NCBI GenBank assembly: GCA_902785075.1
Contig: CACZXN010000005.1
Location: 1-64,000, forward strand
Direction of reading: 5' to 3'
Source of the DNA: an uncultured Bacteroidales bacterium
GTDB lineage: Bacteria > Bacteroidota > Bacteroidia > Bacteroidales > Bacteroidaceae
Length of the DNA: 64,000 nt
A model generated the notes under the pieces. It saw nothing but the letters and a program-made list of their open reading frames with translations. It was not told the origin of the DNA and did no database searches. Position 1 is the stretch's first letter. The number at the start of each line of letters is the position of its first letter. Made by a program: the position numbers and the translations under genes. Below, in pieces: positions 53,647 to 61,429 of this stretch.

Positions 53647-53671
53647 TAGCTGTAATCGTAGGTATCTAACA

Positions 53672-53697
53672 AAAAAGGCTGCGTTTGCAGCCTTTTT
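53672..53697. terminator. Bidirectional terminator, DUF2752 / DUF4332
   Basis: AAAAAGGCTGC (53672-53682) pairs with GCAGCCTTTTT (53687-53697), loop GTTT. It fits termination on both strands between convergent genes. Confidence 0.9.
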
Positions 53698-53699
53698 CT

Positions 53700-54107
53700 T
53701 TAGTATGTTACCTTTGGTTCCAGTTCTTTGGCCTGGTCAATCATCTTCTGCACTTCAGTTGTTGCAGGAACACGTCCGCAGATGTGGAACTGAGCATTGA
53801 TTTCCTCAAGCTTTGGTTGCAGGTTCTCTGCTACACGATGACGGAACTCCTTGACTGTGTCTACACCAGCCTTCTCGAGTAGCTCTGCAAACTGAGGACC
53901 TACACCATTGATGCGGAAGAGGTCTGCATGGTTTGTCCAACGAAGAATCAATTTATCGCTAATGCCTGTTGCATCAGCCAATTCCTTACGGCCCTTTGGT
54001 GCTGCACACTTCTCGAGCAGTTCGCTTACCTTGTTGATACCAGCTGCTGTCAGCTTCTCAGCGTAAACATCACCTACGCCTTCGATGTCGATAATCTTGT
54101 AATCCAT
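53700..54107 (-). CDS. DUF4332 helix-hairpin-helix protein
   Basis: A 135-residue protein with two helix-hairpin-helix repeats: IEGVGDVYAEKLTAAGINKV near the N-terminus and INGVGPQFAELLEKAGVDTV near residues 68-87, each with a GVG hairpin. This is the DUF4332 layout. Such HhH pairs bind DNA or protein non-specifically; no enzyme motif is present. One Cys lies in each half (KCAAP, HICGR). It stands alone after a short leader. Confidence 0.88.
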   Translation of the reverse strand: MDYKIIDIEGVGDVYAEKLTAAGINKVSELLEKCAAPKGRKELADATGISDKLILRWTNHADLFRINGVGPQFAELLEKAGVDTVKEFRHRVAENLQPKLEEINAQFHICGRVPATTEVQKMIDQAKELEPKVTY

Positions 54108-54172
54108 AATCGTTTTGGTTTTGATTGTTAATAAAAAGGGTTATTACATTTAGTTTTTGACTGTTTTCGTTT

Positions 54173-55792
54173 TTATTGATTATTTCTAAATTTGCCAATT
54201 ATCTTCTTTCCCCACAGTTTCAGGTTGTTTCCAAAATGTTCAATCTGTTCCTTGTCGGGTAGTTGCTCCTTAATCTTTTCTGCTCCCTTGGCCAGTTGCT
54301 GCTGCACTTCTTGCATTTTCTCCTTGAGAGCCTCTGTGTTGATGCTGATAATGCTGTTCTGTGGTGCTGAAGCAGGTTGCTGGGGCTTTGGTGTTTCTGG
54401 CACCCTAGACGTTTGTCGATACGTCTGAGGCATATCCGCATAGAAGTCTTCTATTTCTTTCGAAACTCGGAACTCAGGAAGTTTTGGAGGAGATTGGGTT
54501 GGAGCTTTTGGCTCAACTGTAGTAGGTTCAGCAGGTTGGTCGAAGATGGTTGGTTCTGGGACAACTTGAACTTTTACTGGCTCTTCTGGCTTATTTGGCT
54601 CTTTCAATTCTTGAGGTTCTATTACCTCTTGAACCTCTTTTACCTCTTGAGTTTCTTTTTGAGTTTCTTTCGGCTCTTGAGGTTCTTTCACCTCTTTTTC
54701 ATCTTTGACTTCCTGTTTAACTTTGGTCGCCTCATTATGCTTATCAAAAGCTTTAATTGCTTTGGCTACCTCACGCGTACAGATATCTAGATTGAAGGAT
54801 GACTCTGCCAACTGGCGTGCCTTCTGACCCATTTTCTCTGCTTCTTCAGGATTGCTGACGATATATCTGATTGCTTTTTCCCAAGCTACAGAGTCATAGT
54901 AAGGTACTACGATTCCCACTCCTTCTTTCTCGATATCGAAAGGATAAGTTTCATTGCGTGTCGAGATAACTGGCAATCCAAGTGCTAAAGCCTCAACGAG
55001 GGTTGTCAATCCGACTGTGTAGTTTGTTTCCTGACAACAGATGACCACACACTTTGCTGCCCATACTTTCTGTGCCAACTCATTGGGAATCAATCCCTTT
55101 ACGAAGTTGATATGTACATTAGCCGATGGGCGCAGGTCGTTAAGAATCTCTACATAGTTATCTCCACATGCATTGTAGGCGATATAGATGTTGAGTTCCT
55201 GACCTGTAGCGCTGAATGCACGAATCAGTGTTGGCATATCGCGCTTTTCCTTACCTGTCGACACGAATCCCACATGCTCCTCGACAGGATACTCCAACTT
55301 CAAGCGGTCGTAATTGTCCAAATCTGCTCCCCAAGGGCATACCTGCATACGTTCTTCGTTGGCTTTCGGGCTCTTCAACGACTCTTGCATCAGTTGCTCG
55401 CTGAAGAAGAACATGTGGTCGATTCCTTTATAGAATAGGCGCGCCATCATTTCGCGGAACTTACTGTCTGCCTCCACGATGGGCTGATGGTGCCAGATGA
55501 TGATAGGGCGAGGATAGAGATGGAGTGCTCGCATGAAGATAATCAGCTCAAGCCCGTCCCAATGGGTTGCATAGATGGCATCGAAATGTTCCCTACAGGT
55601 CAACACACTCCAGGCAACATATATCATCAACTTGAACCTGCTGCCAGCTGCCTTGTATTTATGCATCACCACATCCACTCCCTCTTTTGGCAGATGAGTG
55701 GCTCCATAAAGGAAATGGCCAGGAAAACGTCCTTCTTTCCATTTCTTCTGGATCATGTTCAGATCCTGTGTATGATAAAAGTATACTTTCAT
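54173..55792 (-). CDS. Glycosyltransferase (GT4-like) with charged low-complexity tail
   Basis: A 539-residue protein. Residues 1-360 are a GT-B glycosyltransferase: KVYFYHTQDLNMIQKKW at the start, DAIYATHWDGLEL, IIIWHHQPIVEADSKF, CPWGADLDNYDRL, FVSTGKEKRDMPTLIRAFSA and the donor-site TNYTVGLTTLVEALALGLPV. From about 360 to 425 there is an acidic/basic tail of VKEPQEPKETQKETQEVKEV-type words, then a Pro-rich stretch, and finally an amphipathic C-terminal segment (EALKEKMQEVQQQLAKGAEK, GKKIIGKFRNNQ). The tail may extend the enzyme to a partner or membrane; that is inference. The frame opens at GTG 55843, but the ATG at 55792 fits the fold start. Confidence 0.85.
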   Translation of the reverse strand: MKVYFYHTQDLNMIQKKWKEGRFPGHFLYGATHLPKEGVDVVMHKYKAAGSRFKLMIYVAWSVLTCREHFDAIYATHWDGLELIIFMRALHLYPRPIIIWHHQPIVEADSKFREMMARLFYKGIDHMFFFSEQLMQESLKSPKANEERMQVCPWGADLDNYDRLKLEYPVEEHVGFVSTGKEKRDMPTLIRAFSATGQELNIYIAYNACGDNYVEILNDLRPSANVHINFVKGLIPNELAQKVWAAKCVVICCQETNYTVGLTTLVEALALGLPVISTRNETYPFDIEKEGVGIVVPYYDSVAWEKAIRYIVSNPEEAEKMGQKARQLAESSFNLDICTREVAKAIKAFDKHNEATKVKQEVKDEKEVKEPQEPKETQKETQEVKEVQEVIEPQELKEPNKPEEPVKVQVVPEPTIFDQPAEPTTVEPKAPTQSPPKLPEFRVSKEIEDFYADMPQTYRQTSRVPETPKPQQPASAPQNSIISINTEALKEKMQEVQQQLAKGAEKIKEQLPDKEQIEHFGNNLKLWGKKIIGKFRNNQ

Positions 55793-55797
55793 ATTTC

Positions 55798-55920
55798 CTA
55801 TTTTCTTCCAAACAGATACATCTTGAATAACGGACTTAAGCACAAAACACGCGAAACCAGCAGAATGAAGCCTTTCGGTGTTTCAAGCGAGGCATAAATC
55901 GTTGGTTGCCTCTCGTCCAT
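55798..55920 (-). CDS. Possible 40-residue leader protein upstream of the glycosyltransferase
   Basis: An ATG at 55920 opens a 40-codon frame (MDERQPTIYASLETPKGFIL, then LVSRVLCLSPLFKMYLFGRK) that stops 5 bases before the glycosyltransferase ATG. It follows two -7-like boxes at the right distance (55932-55955) and has a polar start, a hydrophobic middle (FILLVSRVLCL) and a basic end. That spacing suggests a translated small gene or leader coupled to the glycosyltransferase. I know no homologue; it could be chance. Confidence 0.4.
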   Translation of the reverse strand: MDERQPTIYASLETPKGFILLVSRVLCLSPLFKMYLFGRK

Positions 55921-55931
55921 ACTGTATCATT

Positions 55932-55955
55932 CAAAGCTATTATTTTGCAAAATTA
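55932..55955 (-). promoter_or_regulatory. Two overlapping-spaced promoter -7 boxes
   Basis: On the minus strand TAATTTTG (55948-55955) and TAGCTTTG (55932-55939) both fit TAnnTTTG. The first would give a transcript start near 55941, about 20 bases before the small ORF at 55920. Confidence 0.5.
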
Positions 55956-56135
55956 CGAATTTATTACCAAATAAGTATAATTCAGCATGAATTATTTTTG
56001 TTTTTCTTGATAAAAACTGGCTGATAGCTCTCATTCTTCATTATTTTCCCTGTCCCACATTATAATTATCGTCTTCAAACAAAGAACAAGTCGATGTACA
56101 AATTGGAAAGCTGCAACACATCCTTTATTTCTTTA

Positions 56136-56252
56136 CCCTTAGGGGGAAATGTTTTTCCCCTAGGGGGAATCTCTGTTGCAGGTCGTGCAACGTACGTTGC
56201 AGGTCGTGCAACATAGGTTGCACGACCTGCAACAGAAAATACCCTTAAGGGT
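56136..56252. repeat. Composite palindrome family, copy E (type 2)
   Basis: CCCTTAGGG (56136-56144), CCCCTAGGGG (56157-56166), a 61-bp block (56174-56234) and ACCCTTAAGGGT (56241-56252). The block begins TGTTGCAGGTCGTGCAA (56174-56190) and ends with its exact reverse complement (56218-56234); a third TTGCAGGTCGTGCAA lies inside. It sits between the divergent glycosyltransferase and blaI-like transcripts. The rest of the 55921-56446 gap is AT-rich and carries the promoters and operator listed separately. Confidence 0.93.
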
Positions 56253-56388
56253 AAGAACAAATATCCCTAGCTAGCAGAACTATTTTCCTATAGCTCGATG
56301 CCCTCAACAACACGAGCAAGAGTCGGAAAACTACAAATGCTAACAACTACACAAAAAATGTTAAAAACAACTAAAGAATTTGGTTGCT

Positions 56389-56410
56389 ACTACAAATTGT
56401 AGTTACTTTG
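56389..56410 (+). promoter_or_regulatory. BlaI-type operator overlapping the promoter
   Basis: ACTACAAATTGTAGT (56389-56403) is a perfect dyad around one central A and contains the TACA...TGTA core of BlaI/MecI operators. It abuts TTACTTTG (56403-56410), a one-mismatch -7 box. The position just upstream of the blaI-like gene at 56447 suggests autorepression. Confidence 0.65.
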
Positions 56411-56446
56411 TGGCAGAACTTCAAAAAGGAGGTTCGAAACGTGTTT

Positions 56447-56803
56447 ATGAAGAAACTGACAGACAAAGAACTAGCCATCATGGAAGTGCTGTGGGAACAT
56501 GGTGAGCTGCCGATTCGCGACCTCATCAACTTCCTTCCAGGACCTGCCGCTCATTTCAATACGATTGCCACTTATGTACGCCGATTAGAGATGCATGGTA
56601 TGATCCGTCATAAGGAACTGAGTGCAAAATTCTATTTGTACGATGCAGCAGTCACGCGCGAACAGTATATTAATGCCTATCACAAGGAGAATGTTGATAA
56701 GTTCTTCGATGGCTCGTATATGGATTTCATCTCCAATCTGGTGAAAGAGCATGACGTGAGTGTGGATGAACTGAAAGAACTGATTAAAATGGTAGAGGGG
56801 TAG
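56447..56803 (+). CDS. BlaI/MecI/CopY-family transcriptional repressor
   Basis: A 118-residue repressor with the BlaI winged helix: MKKLTDKELAIMEVLWEHGE, LPIRDLINFLPGPAAHFNTI and ATYVRRLEMHGMIRHKEL (recognition helix and wing). The dimerisation tail is REQYINAYHKENVDKFFDGS...VKEHDVSVDELKELIKMVEG. Repressors of this family leave DNA when a membrane BlaR1-type protease signals; such a gene follows. The frame extends 21 codons further to 56384 through the operator and promoter, so the ATG at 56447 is the start. No beta-lactamase gene is in the window. Confidence 0.93.
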   Translation: MKKLTDKELAIMEVLWEHGELPIRDLINFLPGPAAHFNTIATYVRRLEMHGMIRHKELSAKFYLYDAAVTREQYINAYHKENVDKFFDGSYMDFISNLVKEHDVSVDELKELIKMVEG

Positions 56804-56805
56804 AA

Positions 56806-56893
56806 TAAAGTTGATAGTTTATAGTTAATAGTTTAAAGTCAGTTGAATGAGTTTATAGTTAAATAGTAAATTGTAAATTGTCAAATAGTAAAT
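56806..56893 (+). repeat. AT-rich short-word repeats before the BlaR1-like gene
   Basis: Variants of GTTTATAGTTAATAGTTTAAAG, AAATAGTAAATTGTAAATTG and CAAATAGTAAATAAC run up to the ATG at 56897. They resemble the word arrays at 3562-3620 and 60815-60868, which also end at start codons. Confidence 0.65.
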
Positions 56894-56896
56894 AAC

Positions 56897-58735
56897 ATGA
56901 TGGGTAGTTTTGTAATATATATTCTCGAATGGGCATTGTGCCTTTCGGCATTCCTGCTGCTGTACAAGATGTGCTTCAGCGGCAGCACGTTCCATCGTTT
57001 CAACCGTCTGTTCCTTCTGAGCAGTGTGGTCGTATCGGCAATGCTGCCTTTGATCCACATTACCACCAGCGAAGAGATGGAACCCATTGCTGAGGTGTGC
57101 CGCCTGAATCCAGAAGAGTTGGCGCCAATCTCGGAGACACTCTCCCCGCTCTCCCTTAAAGGGGGAGAACTTACGTCTCCTGAAACAAATTCCTCATTTA
57201 AGGAGGATTTAGAAGGCCTCCCCATTTCCCAGAAGATCTTCCTCGCCATTGCCCTCACATATCTTATTTATATTGCGATACAGGTAGTCGGATGGACAAG
57301 GTCGTTGGTAAAAATGATGCTGTTCATGCAAGGAAAGCGCACAAGGAGAGTGGGACGATGGATACGGCTTGTGGTTCACGACGAAGAATACGGACCATTC
57401 AGCTGGATGAACTATATGGTCATCTCAGACAAGGAGAACGGCTTTGCACGTCGTGCCAGCATGCGTCATGAGCTCTCGCACATCGTGCTGATGCATCACC
57501 TTGACCTAGTGTTCCTCCTGTTGTGTACGCTGGTCAACCCTGTATGTTGGTTTGTCATGAAAGAAATAAAGGTAGTTCACGAATATGAGGCAGATGATGA
57601 AGTAATCAATCATTATCATATTCAGAGTCGTGACTATCAGCGATTATTAGTCATGCGGACAGTTGGAGCGGAGGCCTACGCTCTTGCCAGTTCGTTTAAT
57701 CTTAACATTAAAAAAAGAATTATTATGATGAAGAAGAATCAGTCAACGTGGTGGCGCATGATGTGGATTGCAGTCACCATTCCGCTCGTAGGCATTGCGC
57801 TTACAGCGTTCTCGAAACCCAAAGAGGCCTTGAAAGAAGTGGTGAACAGTAGTGTTAAAATCATTGAAAGGCCTATAGTCGAAGTACTCACCGCAGAAGC
57901 AGAAGAAAGCGAACTCGCTGAACCACAGGGTCCTACACCTGTGGAAGAGGTAGAAAACGTCACAGCAGAGGTTGAAGCCATCGATGACGTAAAGCCAGGC
58001 GAAATGGTCACTGGCTGTGTCACAGACGAGAAAAACATGCCGCTGATGATGGTGAATATCTTTGAAAAAGATGAATTCGGTCGTATTGTGGCTCATGCAG
58101 TGAGCGACCTGAATGGCGATTTCGCCTTCAAGTTGGTCAACCCCCAGCATAAGCTGACGATATCCTGCCCTGGTTTTGCCACACAAACGTTAGACATCAA
58201 GGACAAAGAAGTGAACGTCACCTTGAAGCATAATGCAAAACTCGATGAAACGACGGTATACACAGCAGCCGATGCGATAAGGAAGGAAGACTCACACTTC
58301 AAGGACGAAGCCTTGCCTCAAGATGGCACTTTCCAAGTTGTGGAAAAGATGGCGGCTTATCCAGGAGGCGCAGAAGCCCTTACGGAGTATCTGCGCATGA
58401 ACCTGAGGTATCCTGTCATTGCAAAGGAGAACCAAGTTGAAGCAGACATCATCGTGGAATTCACCGTTGGCAAGACGGGATTGGTTTCCTCTGCCAGAGT
58501 AGTCGAATGCAATGCAGGTTCTTCGCTGGTAACAACTGAAGTCCAAAAGGCAGCCGACGAATATAACTCAGAAGCTTACGAGACAATGAAAGCCTACTAC
58601 AATGCTGTAGAAGCCTTGAAGGAAGAAGCCGTCCATTTGGTACGCAGCATGCCACGCTGGGAACCTAGCCGTCGCAATGGGTTGAGATTCGAAACAGAGA
58701 TGACCATTCCTGTCAGCTTCAAGCTGATGAAGTAA
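56897..58735 (+). CDS. BlaR1-like M56 metallopeptidase with TonB-type C-terminus
   Basis: A 612-residue membrane protein. N-terminal helices (about 5-23 and 37-55) and a third at about 113-132 frame the M56 peptidase domain. The zinc motif is HELSH (191-195) with the downstream HEYEADD. A helix near 288-306 leads to the outer part: a CarboxypepD-like regulatory domain (MVTGCVTDEKNMPLMMVNIF, DLNGDFAFKLVNPQHK) and a TonB-C domain (AEALTEYLRMNLRYPVIAKE; EFTVGKTGLVSSARVVE). It likely senses an envelope signal and triggers loss of the BlaI-like repressor. Residues about 82-109 are encoded by DNA with the hairpins of the intergenic repeat family. Confidence 0.9.
   Translation: MMGSFVIYILEWALCLSAFLLLYKMCFSGSTFHRFNRLFLLSSVVVSAMLPLIHITTSEEMEPIAEVCRLNPEELAPISETLSPLSLKGGELTSPETNSSFKEDLEGLPISQKIFLAIALTYLIYIAIQVVGWTRSLVKMMLFMQGKRTRRVGRWIRLVVHDEEYGPFSWMNYMVISDKENGFARRASMRHELSHIVLMHHLDLVFLLLCTLVNPVCWFVMKEIKVVHEYEADDEVINHYHIQSRDYQRLLVMRTVGAEAYALASSFNLNIKKRIIMMKKNQSTWWRMMWIAVTIPLVGIALTAFSKPKEALKEVVNSSVKIIERPIVEVLTAEAEESELAEPQGPTPVEEVENVTAEVEAIDDVKPGEMVTGCVTDEKNMPLMMVNIFEKDEFGRIVAHAVSDLNGDFAFKLVNPQHKLTISCPGFATQTLDIKDKEVNVTLKHNAKLDETTVYTAADAIRKEDSHFKDEALPQDGTFQVVEKMAAYPGGAEALTEYLRMNLRYPVIAKENQVEADIIVEFTVGKTGLVSSARVVECNAGSSLVTTEVQKAADEYNSEAYETMKAYYNAVEALKEEAVHLVRSMPRWEPSRRNGLRFETEMTIPVSFKLMK
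57140..57225 (+). repeat. C/G-rich hairpin repeat inside the BlaR1-like gene
   Basis: CTCTCCCTTAAAGGGGGAGA (about 57149-57168) and CCTCATTTAAGGAGG (about 57192-57206), followed by GATTTAGAAGGCCTCCCC, look like the intergenic CTCCC/GGGAG elements. The frame is kept through the stretch. It encodes LSPLSLKGGELTSPETN and FKEDLEGLP between two membrane helices. Confidence 0.6.
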
Positions 58736-58756
58736 AAGCCTTCAGGTCCTCCCCTG

Positions 58757-58820
58757 TCTCCCTTTAGGGAGATGATATAATAAACTTAAGTATGCTCCCA
58801 CTTCGCGGTGGGAGTATTTT
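58757..58820 (+). terminator. Hairpins after the BlaR1-like gene
   Basis: TCTCCC-TTTA-GGGAGA (58757-58772) belongs to the C/G-rich family. CTCCCAC (58795-58801) pairs with GTGGGAG (58808-58814) followed by TATTTTTG, a good terminator. Confidence 0.8.
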
Positions 58821-58862
58821 TGTGCGCAATTTTGGACCAATTCCTCATGAACACACTCTATT

Positions 58863-58916
58863 CACGTAGAAAATCTACGTGTTATTTTGCTGATTCAGAA
58901 TAATGTGCTATATTTG
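58863..58916 (+). promoter_or_regulatory. mnmG promoter with upstream dyad
   Basis: TTTG (58886-58889), a 19-base spacer and TATATTTG (58909-58916) form a full promoter. Just upstream CACGTAGA-AAA-TCTACGTG (58863-58881) is a perfect dyad, a possible operator. Confidence 0.7.
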
Positions 58917-58932
58917 CAGTCTAAAAGAGAAT

Positions 58933-60807
58933 ATGATGACTTTACAGTATGATGTCATAGTGGTGGGAGCAGGACATGCAGGATGTGAAGCAGCTTGTGC
59001 TGCTGCACGCTTAGGTGCGAAGACGTGTCTGGTAACGATGGATATGAACAAGATTGCGCAGATGTCGTGCAATCCTGCTGTTGGTGGCATCGCAAAGGGT
59101 CAGATTGTACGCGAGATAGATGCGCTGGGCGGCATGATGGGCATCGTGACAGATCGCTGTTCCATCCAATTCCGAATGCTGAACCTCTCGAAAGGTCCTG
59201 CAGTATGGAGCCCGCGTGCTCAGTGCGATAGAGGCAAGTTCATCTGGGCTTGGCGCGAGGTGTTGGAAAATACACCCAATCTGCATATCTGGCAAGACCA
59301 GGTTTGTGAATTGCTTACAGAGAATAAGGCAGTCTTGGGTGTTCGTACCATCTGGGGAGCAGAATTGAGAGCGAAGTGTGTGGTGATTACAGCTGGAACC
59401 TTCCTCAACGGACTGATGCACATAGGTCGCAAGCAAATACCTGGCGGACGCATAGCTGAACCTGCTGTGACAGGACTGACAGAGTCCATCACCAAACTGG
59501 GCATCCGCAGCGACCGTATGAAGACAGGTACGCCTGTGAGAATCGACAAGCGCAGTGTGGACTTCTCGCAAGTGGAGATTCAGGAGGGTGACGACACGTT
59601 CCACCGTTTCTCGTTCATGACAGAACCTCGACGACTGAAGCAGTTGCCTTGCTGGATGTTCAAAACCAATAAGGAGGTGCACAAGATACTACGTTCAGGA
59701 CTGGCCGACTCACCTCTATATAATGGACAGATACAAAGTATAGGTCCTCGATACTGCCCCAGCATCGAAACCAAACTGCATACGTTTCCAGATAAAGAGG
59801 AGCACCAACTGTTTCTAGAGCCCGAAGGGGAGACCACTAATGAGTTGTATCTCAATGGCTTCTCGTCATCACTACCGATGGACATTCAGATAGAGGCGCT
59901 GAAGAAGATACCGGCTTTGAGAAACTTGGTCGTGTATCGTCCAGGCTATGCTATCGAATACGATTTCTTCGATCCTACCCAACTGACCCACTCGTTGGAG
60001 TCGAAGGTGGTGGAAGGTCTGTTCCTCGCTGGTCAGGTAAATGGTACGACAGGTTATGAAGAGGCAGCAGGACAAGGATTGATAGCTGGCATCAATGCGG
60101 CTATCAAGTGTGGTGGAGGCGAACCTTTCACCCTGAAACGCAACGAAGCCTATATAGGTGTGCTGATTGACGACCTGGTGACGAAAGGCGTTGACGAGCC
60201 CTATCGAATGTTCACTTCGAGAGCTGAGTATCGTATTCTGTTGCGCCAAGACGATGCTGATATGCGACTGACTGAGCGTAGCTATAAACTGGGATTAGCC
60301 TCTACGGAGCGCTACCAATATCTGCAGAAAAAACGCGATGAAATCGAGCATCTTATAGACTTTGCGCAGAATTTCTCAATCAAACCCGCCCTTATCAACG
60401 ATGCACTGACACAGATTGGCACTACCCCACTCGAGCGAGGCTGTAAATTGGTAGATCTGTTAGGGCGACCAAATGTTACCATCGACAACCTCACCCCCCA
60501 CATCAAAGCCCTCAAAAGCGAGACGGACAAGATTGTGGAACGCAAGGAAGAAATACTCGAAGCGGCAGAGATTCGCATCAAGTACAAGGGCTATATAGAA
60601 CGAGAGAATATGGTAGCAGAAAAGATGCTTCGCCTTGAAAACATCAAGATCAAGGGAAAGTTCGACTATATGAACATGAACCAAATCACCATCGAAGCCC
60701 GCCAGAAACTCGCAGCCATCAACCCAGAAACGCTGGCGCAGGCAAGCCGCATCCCAGGAGTTTCGCCTTGCGACATCAATGTGATGCTGGTGCTGTTGGG
60801 AAGATAA
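58933..60807 (+). CDS. mnmG: tRNA uridine-5-carboxymethylaminomethyl modification enzyme MnmG
   Basis: A 624-residue FAD enzyme that with MnmE modifies wobble uridine 34. The FAD-binding motif is YDVIVVGAGHAGCEAACAAA at the start, followed by NPAVGGIAKGQIVREIDALG, ITAGTFLNGLMHIGRKQIPG, GTPVRIDKRSVDFS and LFLAGQVNGTTGYEEAAGQG. The helical C-terminal domain has RIKYKGYIERENMVAEKM and SRIPGVSPCDINVMLVLLGR. The frame opens at 58903 but that part overlaps the promoter box, so the ATG at 58933 (or 58936) is taken. Confidence 0.96.
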   Translation: MMTLQYDVIVVGAGHAGCEAACAAARLGAKTCLVTMDMNKIAQMSCNPAVGGIAKGQIVREIDALGGMMGIVTDRCSIQFRMLNLSKGPAVWSPRAQCDRGKFIWAWREVLENTPNLHIWQDQVCELLTENKAVLGVRTIWGAELRAKCVVITAGTFLNGLMHIGRKQIPGGRIAEPAVTGLTESITKLGIRSDRMKTGTPVRIDKRSVDFSQVEIQEGDDTFHRFSFMTEPRRLKQLPCWMFKTNKEVHKILRSGLADSPLYNGQIQSIGPRYCPSIETKLHTFPDKEEHQLFLEPEGETTNELYLNGFSSSLPMDIQIEALKKIPALRNLVVYRPGYAIEYDFFDPTQLTHSLESKVVEGLFLAGQVNGTTGYEEAAGQGLIAGINAAIKCGGGEPFTLKRNEAYIGVLIDDLVTKGVDEPYRMFTSRAEYRILLRQDDADMRLTERSYKLGLASTERYQYLQKKRDEIEHLIDFAQNFSIKPALINDALTQIGTTPLERGCKLVDLLGRPNVTIDNLTPHIKALKSETDKIVERKEEILEAAEIRIKYKGYIERENMVAEKMLRLENIKIKGKFDYMNMNQITIEARQKLAAINPETLAQASRIPGVSPCDINVMLVLLGR

Positions 60808-60814
60808 CTAATAA

Positions 60815-60868
60815 TAACCCATAGGCCCCATAAGGCCAATTAGTCCCATAAGACCCATAAGACCAATT
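60815..60868 (+). repeat. CCCATAAG-type word repeats before apt
   Basis: The 74-base gap is made of variants of CCCATAAGACC and CCAATTA (CCCATAGGCC, CCATAAGGCCAATTA, TCCCATAAGACCCATAAGACC). Like other word arrays here it ends near a start codon (60882). Confidence 0.75.
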
Positions 60869-60881
60869 AAAACCAAACGAT

Positions 60882-61412
60882 ATGAACAACCAATACTTGT
60901 TAGATCACCTAAGAGTGATCCCAGACTTCCCTCAAAAAGGGATTCAGTTTCGAGACGTAACCACCTTATTCAAAGATGCAAAGTGCCTTGACATCATGGA
61001 AGAGGAGTTATACGAACTCTATAAAGACAAAGGTGTCACGAAGGTGGTAGGTATTGAGTCACGAGGTTTCATCATGGGTGCTATCCTCGCTAAGCGACTT
61101 GGTGCAGGATTAGCCCTATGCCGCAAGCCAGGCAAACTACCAGCTGAGGTTATCAGTCAGTCATACTCAAAAGAATATGGTACTGACACTATCGAGATTC
61201 ACAAAGATGCTATCACAGAGGATGATGTGGTACTCATTCACGATGATCTTTTGGCTACAGGAGGAACTATCAAGGCAGCATGGGACCTAGTGAAGAAATT
61301 CAATCCCAAGAAGTGTTACATGAACTTCATCATTGAAATACGCGATGAAGGATTGCATGGACGCGAGTTTTTGGGCGACGAAATTGAGATTACGTCACTC
61401 ATCACCGTATAG
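60882..61412 (+). CDS. apt: Adenine phosphoribosyltransferase
   Basis: A 176-residue purine-salvage enzyme making AMP from adenine and PRPP. Motifs: LRVIPDFPQKGIQFRDVTTL at the start, VVGIESRGFIMGAILAKRLG, LCRKPGKLPAEVISQSY and the PRPP loop VVLIHDDLLATGGTIKAAWD. The length is normal. uvrC follows after 17 bases, likely in the same transcript. Confidence 0.96.
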   Translation: MNNQYLLDHLRVIPDFPQKGIQFRDVTTLFKDAKCLDIMEEELYELYKDKGVTKVVGIESRGFIMGAILAKRLGAGLALCRKPGKLPAEVISQSYSKEYGTDTIEIHKDAITEDDVVLIHDDLLATGGTIKAAWDLVKKFNPKKCYMNFIIEIRDEGLHGREFLGDEIEITSLITV

Positions 61413-61429
61413 TAAGTCGGAAATTGAAA

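Noticed and set aside
56075..56260. Minus-strand frame with ATYVARP repeats
   Set aside because: The peptide repeats are the translation of the TTGCA palindrome block in copy E; no such frame pattern is kept in copy D.
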